A program made the position numbers and the translations under genes. From positions 1 to 9,687 of the forward strand of contig CAZRZN010000156.1 of the NCBI GenBank assembly GCA_964604565.1: DNA of 9,687 nucleotides, written 5' to 3'. Origin of the DNA: CAZRZN01 sp964604565 (GTDB taxonomy: Bacteria; Pseudomonadota; Alphaproteobacteria; Rhodobacterales; Rhodobacteraceae). How positions within the stretch are numbered: position 1 is the first letter of the stretch; every line of letters begins with the position of its first letter. Below, piece by piece: positions 5,875 to 9,687 of this stretch. Under the pieces are notes generated by a model. It did no database searches. It saw only the letters and a program-made list of their open reading frames with translations, and was not told the DNA's origin.

Positions 5875-6643
5875 ATCGGTTCCTCCGTCGTCTGACCCAT
5901 AGCGCCAGCGCAATCTCGTCCAGAAGCGGTGCGGTCAGCGAAACCAGCAGTGCCGCCGACACCATCGCCTGCACCGGGGCGGCCGTGCTCCAATAAAGCG
6001 TGAAAAGGGCCGCCAGCGCACCATAAAGCAGGCCGTTCATCCAGCGTCCCAAAGTGGTCGCGGCGCTGGCGACCGGATCACAGATCAGCAGCACCAGAAT
6101 GACGGCGATCGCCGTTCCCGTCTCTGCATAGCTGACGCCCGCCAAAGCCCCCGCCCCAAGCGCGATCAGCGCACCAAACACAAGCGCGGCCGGGATCACG
6201 CCCGTCACGACCCCGATCAATACGGCCGGCGCCGCCGCCCATCCCAGTTCCACCGCAAGATCAGGCCAGGGGGCCAGAGGATAGCCAAAGCCCATGAAGG
6301 CAAGCGTCACGGTTGCCGGGTTCAGCACGTTTCGGCCCCATCCGCCAAAAACCAGTTCTGCCATCACGACACCGAAACTGGTGGAAATCAGCAGCGCAAC
6401 CAGCCCAAGGTCGCGCGGCGCGAGGATCGCCAGACAGATCGCGGTGATCACGCCCGCAAAGGACGGCGGCTGGGCACGCGCCAGCATCCAGATCACATGC
6501 CAGAAACCGGCCACCACCAGAAAGAACAACAGCCGCGCCAAAGCCTCAAGCCCGTCTGCCATGATCCAGACCGCCAGCACCGGAAACAGCGAGATCAGCA
6601 GCATCAGCGCGACGGTTTCGCGATCCCAAAGCCCGCGGATCAT
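5867..6643 (-). CDS. nqrB: Na+-NQR subunit B, short form lacking the FMN-Thr motif
   Basis: A 258-aa polytopic membrane protein of the NqrB/RnfD family; typical NqrB is about 410 aa. Recognisable segments in order are AGFWHVIWML (45-54, the quinone/korormicin region), FGVVMAELVFGGWGRNVLNPA (90-110) and DPVASAATTLGRW (189-201), followed by TAPLLDEIALAL near the C-terminus. Typical NqrB has an N-terminal extension of about 50 residues and, after the LNPA segment, a loop with a D-x-x-S-G-A-T flavinylation motif plus a GSIGE-type segment. Here both are missing, and residues 122-175 run straight through hydrophobic, Ala/Gly-rich sequence. The reading frame is continuous and starts in an ATGA junction with nqrA, so a frameshift artefact is unlikely. 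Family membership is firm; whether it carries any covalent flavin or pumps Na+ normally is doubtful. Confidence 0.93.
   Translation of the reverse strand: MIRGLWDRETVALMLLISLFPVLAVWIMADGLEALARLLFFLVVAGFWHVIWMLARAQPPSFAGVITAICLAILAPRDLGLVALLISTSFGVVMAELVFGGWGRNVLNPATVTLAFMGFGYPLAPWPDLAVELGWAAAPAVLIGVVTGVIPAALVFGALIALGAGALAGVSYAETGTAIAVILVLLICDPVASAATTLGRWMNGLLYGALAALFTLYWSTAAPVQAMVSAALLVSLTAPLLDEIALALWVRRRRNRFG
5881..5886 (-). promoter_or_regulatory. Ribosome-binding site for nqrC (fixes TTG start)
   Basis: GGAGGA on the minus strand, within the last codons of nqrB, six bases before the TTG at 5874. No ATG or GTG suits the NqrC N-terminus here, so this site supports the rare TTG start. Confidence 0.7.
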
Positions 6644-7911
6644 GCGATGCCCTCCGCCTCTATCCGCCCAAGCATCCCGTTGAAAAGATGCGACAGGCGC
6701 GGTTCCGCGCTGGTGACATAGTCGGCCAGCGACAGATCCTCTGCCAGAAGGGACAGCGCACCAAGGCGGATCGCCGCCTCATCGTCGCCGGAGGCCAACG
6801 CGCGCAGAAAGGGCAGTGCGGGCATCTCGCCGCCAAGGCTCCGGTCTACGGCGGCGCAGGGAATGATCGGCAGCGGGCGCGACGCGCGGCGCAGCGCCGA
6901 CAGAAACCAATGTCCGGCGGGCGCATGATCTTCGGGCGCCAGAACGGTGGCCTGCCGTTGCCCTGTCGCCAGCCAGCGGGTCTCATGGCCGTCAAGGGCC
7001 GAGCCGGACAGGATGACGTGCCGCCCGGGACGCAGATGGCCCTGCGCCAGCCCGCGCAGATCCGCCCAGGGCTGACACCGCACCATGAAAGGTGTGCGGA
7101 TGGCACTGCCGGTGACAGAGACCAGTCGCGTTTCGCGCAGATACCCGGTCTCGATCAATTCCCCCAGCGCGACCACATCCTCTGCCGCGATGTCCCAGAC
7201 CCGTTTCCGCGTGGAGGCGGGAAAGTTGCGATGGATCTGGATCCCGGCAAGACCCCATGGGTGGCTGGGGGCGCTTTTGATCACGCGCAAGCCTGCTCCG
7301 CGCGCAGTCGCCGGAACGATGTCGGCCCCTTGCTCCTGACAGAGAAAGACGGCCTCTGATGCCAACGCGGACAGGGCGCGGAGACCCCGCACAAAGCGCT
7401 CCTCCTCGCCCGCTATGGCCAAGCTAGGGGGCGGTGCGCCGGGCCGGCTGTCCAGCGCCATGACGAAGATCGCCGCCGGTGTCTCGGTCGGGTCAGGCAC
7501 ATGACCGAAGGGCCGCGAACGGACGTTTCGCCAAAGGCCGGAGGCCAGCAGCGCCGCGCGCAGCGAGGCGGGGTCGCTTTCGGTCTCGGGCGGGTCGCGG
7601 TGATACCGGCCCGCACCGGGTTCATGAAACAATTCGATCCGTTCAAGACGGCGGCCGGGGCCGAGGTCCAGCCGCGCAACGCGACCGGGCATCGGCGCGG
7701 TGATCACGACCTCGGGCGCATGACGCAATTGCAGCAGGGGGGCGCCCTGAGCCACGGATTGATCTTCGGCCACCAGCGGCTCGACCCGCAGATCTTCCCG
7801 TGCCGAGGCTGTAAGCGACGCCTCTTCGGTCACGATGCGCTCCACCGTTGCGGCCGCATCGAATGAAGCGGCCTCCAAAGGCAATCCACTGGGCCAAAAA
7901 CTGGAAAACAC
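6640..7911 (-). CDS. nqrA: Na+-NQR subunit A, divergent
   Basis: First gene of the operon: a 423-aa cytoplasmic subunit, slightly shorter than typical NqrA (about 446). It associates with NqrB and has been linked to quinone binding in other species. Recognisable segments are VITAPMPGRV (69-78), the clearest family motif GLWRNVRSRPFGHVP (125-139), AIFVMALDSRP, HPWGLAGIQIH and the C-terminal FLRALASGDDEAA. The N-terminus (SGLPL in place of the usual GLDLPIAG) and other regions diverge strongly. The start is placed at the GTG at 7909-7911 because GGAAGAGG precedes it by four bases; another in-frame GTG at 7950 has no good ribosome-binding site. The stop forms an ATGA junction with nqrB. Confidence 0.93.
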   Translation of the reverse strand: MFSSFWPSGLPLEAASFDAAATVERIVTEEASLTASAREDLRVEPLVAEDQSVAQGAPLLQLRHAPEVVITAPMPGRVARLDLGPGRRLERIELFHEPGAGRYHRDPPETESDPASLRAALLASGLWRNVRSRPFGHVPDPTETPAAIFVMALDSRPGAPPPSLAIAGEEERFVRGLRALSALASEAVFLCQEQGADIVPATARGAGLRVIKSAPSHPWGLAGIQIHRNFPASTRKRVWDIAAEDVVALGELIETGYLRETRLVSVTGSAIRTPFMVRCQPWADLRGLAQGHLRPGRHVILSGSALDGHETRWLATGQRQATVLAPEDHAPAGHWFLSALRRASRPLPIIPCAAVDRSLGGEMPALPFLRALASGDDEAAIRLGALSLLAEDLSLADYVTSAEPRLSHLFNGMLGRIEAEGIA

Positions 7912-7940
7912 GGGGCCTCTTCCGTTTTTACTTGGCCCCG
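7911..7940 (-). promoter_or_regulatory. Leader hairpin around the nqrA start
   Basis: CGGGGCC (7911-7917) and GGCCCCG (7934-7940) are perfect 7-bp inverted repeats with a 16-base loop. In the nqrA mRNA the stem ends on the first base of the GTG start, and the loop carries most of the GGAAGAGG ribosome-binding site. The fold could limit translation initiation, as a thermometer or translational control element; only the inverted repeat itself is seen. Confidence 0.45.
7916..7923 (-). promoter_or_regulatory. Ribosome-binding site of nqrA
   Basis: GGAAGAGG on the minus strand, four bases before the GTG at 7911. It supports this start over the GTG at 7950. Its last two G's fall in the stem of the inverted repeat at 7911-7940, and the rest in the loop. 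Confidence 0.6.
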
Positions 7941-7948
7941 CGACAAAC

Positions 7949-7977
7949 ACTCAAGGTTGCGAGACTCAGAGCGTCAA
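7949..7977 (-). promoter_or_regulatory. Putative nqr operon promoter
   Basis: On the minus strand TTGACG (7977-7972, a good -35) is followed after 17 bases by TTGAGT (7954-7949, a weak -10). Transcription would begin near 7942, just at the 5' side of the leader hairpin, giving a leader of about 30 bases. The weak -10 makes this tentative or suggests activator dependence. Confidence 0.35.
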
Positions 7978-7985
7978 CTTAGACT
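7957..7985 (+). promoter_or_regulatory. Putative promoter of the pentaheme cytochrome gene
   Basis: TTGCGA (7957-7962) is followed after 17 bases by TAGACT (7980-7985). Transcription would begin near 7992, leaving a leader of about 34 bases before the ATG at 8026. It overlaps the divergent nqr promoter candidate almost completely, so the two could compete or share a regulator. Found by eye. Confidence 0.35.
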
Positions 7986-8025
7986 TACGATACCGTGTCT
8001 AGCCAATTCATCAAGCGGGATCGCC

Positions 8026-9213
8026 ATGTATACATTGTCTGCACTCACCAACCCCTTGCACAAATACGTTTTTCTTGCAGTTGTCGGGGTGATCCTGACA
8101 CTGACCCCGATGACCGGGGTCGCGCAATCCTCAAACAAGGTCGACTCGGTCGAAGGGTTGCCAACCTATGTCATGCCGCCCAGCGGGCCGTTTTCGCCGA
8201 ACCGGATCGAGATTCCCAATGCGCGCGCCATCGCGGCCTGGGTCCGTTCGGGGCATTCAGACTCCTCTTCCGACGCGTTCAGTCACTGGGATGAGGACGG
8301 CAGCATCCCCGGCGTCTGTTCGACCTGCCATTCCGGGGTGGGATTTCGCAGTTTCCACGGTCTGGACGGCAGCCCGACCGGTGTGCCGGACCATCCCATG
8401 CCCATCGGCGGCGTCGTCGATTGCGACACCTGCCACAATGCGAATCTTGGCAGCGTCACGCAGATCAGCTTGCCTTCCGGTGTGGATCATCCGGTCAATG
8501 TGGGCGAGGCGGCCTGTATCACCTGCCATCAGGGACGGGCAGCGGGAACCTCTGTCAGCAAGGCGGTTGCCGACCTCCCGGACGACGAACCAAGCGATCA
8601 GCTCCGCTTCATCAATCCGCACTATGCCCTTGCCGCGGTCACCTCGCTGGGGGGCTACGGCGGGCTTGGCTATCATTATCCGGGCAAGGCCTACACCGGT
8701 CGTTTTCTTCACGCCAAGCCGGTTTCGACCTGCCTGTCCTGCCATGACCCCCATAGCCTTGAAGTCACGCAGGACACCTGCCTGATGTGTCACCAGACCG
8801 GCGAGCCCGGCGACATTCGCATCTCGCGCCAAAGCCATGACGGCAGCGGCGACGTCACAAAGGGGATCCGGGCCGATATTCAGGCAAATTCAGACCGGCT
8901 GATGACGATGATGCAGGCTTATGCGGGCGAAGTGATCGGCACGCCCATCGTCTACAATGGCGCACGCTATCCCTATTTTTTCGCGGATTCGAACGGTGAC
9001 GGGCTTATCGATGAGGTCGAGGGATCCGCAGTCTCCTATAATAGCTGGAGTCCGCGCCTGCTAAAGGCTGCATACAACTGGAAAGCCGTGAACGCCGATG
9101 GCGGCATCCATGTTCACAACCCGCATTACGCGCTGGAACTGCTATACGACTCGATGGAAAGCCTTTCGGAACCTCTTGACGTGGATTTTGGCTCCCTCAA
9201 CCTGTTGCGCTGA
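8026..9213 (+). CDS. Exported pentaheme c-type cytochrome with EF-hand-like loop
   Basis: A 395-aa protein with an N-terminal signal (hydrophobic residues 14-27, likely cleavage after Gly-Val-Ala at 33), so periplasmic or outside the cell. Five CxxCH heme-attachment motifs occur: Cys98-His102, Cys133-His137, Cys164-His168, Cys236-His240 and Cys252-His256. A near-ideal 12-residue EF-hand calcium loop lies at 321-332 (Asp321, Asn323, Asp325, Ile328, Asp329, Glu332). The motif NPHYAL appears twice (197-202 and 365-370) and may provide distal heme ligands. The start is the ATG at 8026, preceded by the weak AAGCGGGA; the frame extends upstream to 7957 without a better start. It is transcribed away from nqrA with a shared intergenic region, hinting at a redox link. 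No close named family is recognised; it resembles multiheme cytochromes of respiratory electron transfer in general. The true partner is unknown. Confidence 0.93.
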   Translation: MYTLSALTNPLHKYVFLAVVGVILTLTPMTGVAQSSNKVDSVEGLPTYVMPPSGPFSPNRIEIPNARAIAAWVRSGHSDSSSDAFSHWDEDGSIPGVCSTCHSGVGFRSFHGLDGSPTGVPDHPMPIGGVVDCDTCHNANLGSVTQISLPSGVDHPVNVGEAACITCHQGRAAGTSVSKAVADLPDDEPSDQLRFINPHYALAAVTSLGGYGGLGYHYPGKAYTGRFLHAKPVSTCLSCHDPHSLEVTQDTCLMCHQTGEPGDIRISRQSHDGSGDVTKGIRADIQANSDRLMTMMQAYAGEVIGTPIVYNGARYPYFFADSNGDGLIDEVEGSAVSYNSWSPRLLKAAYNWKAVNADGGIHVHNPHYALELLYDSMESLSEPLDVDFGSLNLLR

Positions 9214-9215
9214 TC

Positions 9216-9239
9216 GGGGCCTCAAACCCGGCACGGCCT
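9216..9239 (+). repeat. Degenerate direct repeat, copy 1
   Basis: Begins GGGGCCTC and ends CACGG-CCT; it resembles 9514-9538 over about 24 bases with a few mismatches and two one-base gaps. Both copies are followed further on by GATCCGCG (9284-9291 and 9554-9561). It may be a relic of a duplicated intergenic element or chance in GC-rich DNA. Confidence 0.3.
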
Positions 9240-9243
9240 ACCC

Positions 9244-9281
9244 ACACCTCGCCAAGGGAACCGAAACGGCCTTCGCGGTGT
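9244..9281 (+). terminator. Imperfect hairpin after the cytochrome gene, possible terminator
   Basis: ACACC (9244-9248) pairs with GGTGT (9277-9281). Inside, CG, AAGG/CCTT and CCG-aaa-CGG can also pair, making a long imperfect stem about 30 bases after the stop codon. There is no T-run, so intrinsic termination is uncertain. Confidence 0.3.
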
Positions 9282-9344
9282 CCGATCCGCGAAATGTCAG
9301 GAGGGGCTTGTGCAGGGCTGTGATCTGCTGACATGGCCAGATAT

Positions 9345-9363
9345 CCTTGGACCCAGGCCAAGG
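9345..9363. repeat. Inverted repeat
   Basis: CCTTGG (9345-9350) and CCAAGG (9358-9363) form a perfect 6-bp stem with a 7-base loop. Function unknown; it could be chance. Confidence 0.3.
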
Positions 9364-9426
9364 CTCGGCGGCAACCGCAGGGTGTTTTGTCAAAGAAGGG
9401 ACGGGCCACGAAAGAAATGTCGATCA

Positions 9427-9454
9427 GGCATTGGCCGACACGGCCATGGATGCC
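9427..9454. repeat. Bulged hairpin in the terminal stretch
   Basis: GGCAT (9427-9431) and ATGCC (9450-9454) form an outer stem; TGGCCG (9432-9437) and CGGCCA (9441-9446) form an inner stem around a three-base loop, with a three-base bulge on the right. Eleven pairs in total make this the strongest fold in the terminal stretch. Confidence 0.4.
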
Positions 9455-9513
9455 CGGCTGGACGGAGCGACCTGGTTTGTCGCGGTGCGATACGACGCAA
9501 GGCTAGGGGCGCT

Positions 9514-9538
9514 GGGGCCTCCAGACCCACACGGGCCT
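9514..9538 (+). repeat. Degenerate direct repeat, copy 2
   Basis: Similar to 9216-9239: it shares GGGGCCTC at the start, an ACCC core and CACGGGCCT at the end. Confidence 0.3.
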
Positions 9539-9607
9539 TGCACTTTCGGGAACGATCCGCGTGATTGATCATGCCTCGTTCCGGCCGATCCAGATGGTGT
9601 CGCGGGG

Positions 9608-9626
9608 TGGCGCCCTGTGTGCGCCA
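9608..9626. repeat. Inverted repeat
   Basis: TGGCGC (9608-9613) and GCGCCA (9621-9626) form a perfect 6-bp stem with a 7-base loop near the right edge of the window. No T-run follows. Confidence 0.3.
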
Positions 9627-9687
9627 TGAACGATTGATCCGTCGGACTTCGTTTGCCGGCCCACCCGCGTGTTAGGATTGGCCCATC

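Larger units (their letters stand above)
9214..9687. other. Terminal stretch without a convincing gene
   Basis: These 474 bases after the cytochrome gene hold only short open frames with no recognisable protein family. The stretch contains several inverted repeats (9244-9281, 9345-9363, 9427-9454, 9608-9626) and a degenerate direct repeat (9216-9239 and 9514-9538). It may include the cytochrome terminator and decayed sequence, but no insertion-sequence ends or tRNA gene were seen. Confidence 0.5.

Noticed and set aside
7912..7950. GTG at 7950 as the nqrA start
   Set aside because: It has no good ribosome-binding site and would lie upstream of the predicted transcription start; the GTG at 7911 has GGAAGAGG four bases before it.
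9197..9627. Short minus-strand open frames in the tail as a possible broken gene
   Set aside because: They share a GLEAP/GFEAP-like snippet that only reflects the degenerate DNA repeat; no recognisable protein family.

Overview
The window is GC-rich with short intergenic gaps, and its proteins look proteobacterial. Codon use and protein style suggest an alphaproteobacterium, perhaps Rhodobacterales; this is an impression, because no rRNA or other marker gene is present.

Most of the window (about 7911 down to 1003, minus strand) is one tightly packed operon for a Na+-translocating NADH:quinone oxidoreductase (Na+-NQR). The order is nqrA, nqrB, nqrC, nqrD, nqrE, nqrF, apbE (FMN transferase that flavinylates Nqr subunits), an nqrM-like Cys-rich small membrane protein, and a two-CBS-domain protein. 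Neighbours overlap by 4 to 17 bases or are separated by 3 to 5 bases, so they are almost certainly co-transcribed and translationally coupled. NqrC, D, E and F carry the expected cofactor residues. NqrA is divergent. NqrB is strikingly short (258 aa against about 410): it lacks the N-terminal extension and the central segment with the covalent FMN-threonine motif, while the flanking conserved segments are intact.

At the left end (617 to 168, minus strand) is a separate small gene for an exported DUF411 CGCC metal-binding protein. It has its own putative promoter, ribosome-binding site and downstream hairpin. The 385-base gap between it and the operon holds that promoter and two small hairpins.

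Divergently transcribed from nqrA is a gene (8026-9213, plus strand) for an exported pentaheme c-type cytochrome with an EF-hand-like calcium loop. The roughly 115-base divergent region holds overlapping candidate promoters. It also holds an inverted repeat that would fold around the nqrA ribosome-binding site and start codon. The last 474 bases (9214-9687) have no convincing gene, only several inverted repeats and a degenerate repeat.

Working model (inference): the operon makes a modified Nqr that carries NADH electrons through NqrF, NqrD/E and NqrC FMN, but with a reduced NqrB. The adjacent pentaheme cytochrome may be a periplasmic electron partner or alternative exit. The reduced NqrB together with the divergent multiheme cytochrome is the most promising candidate here for an undescribed arrangement.
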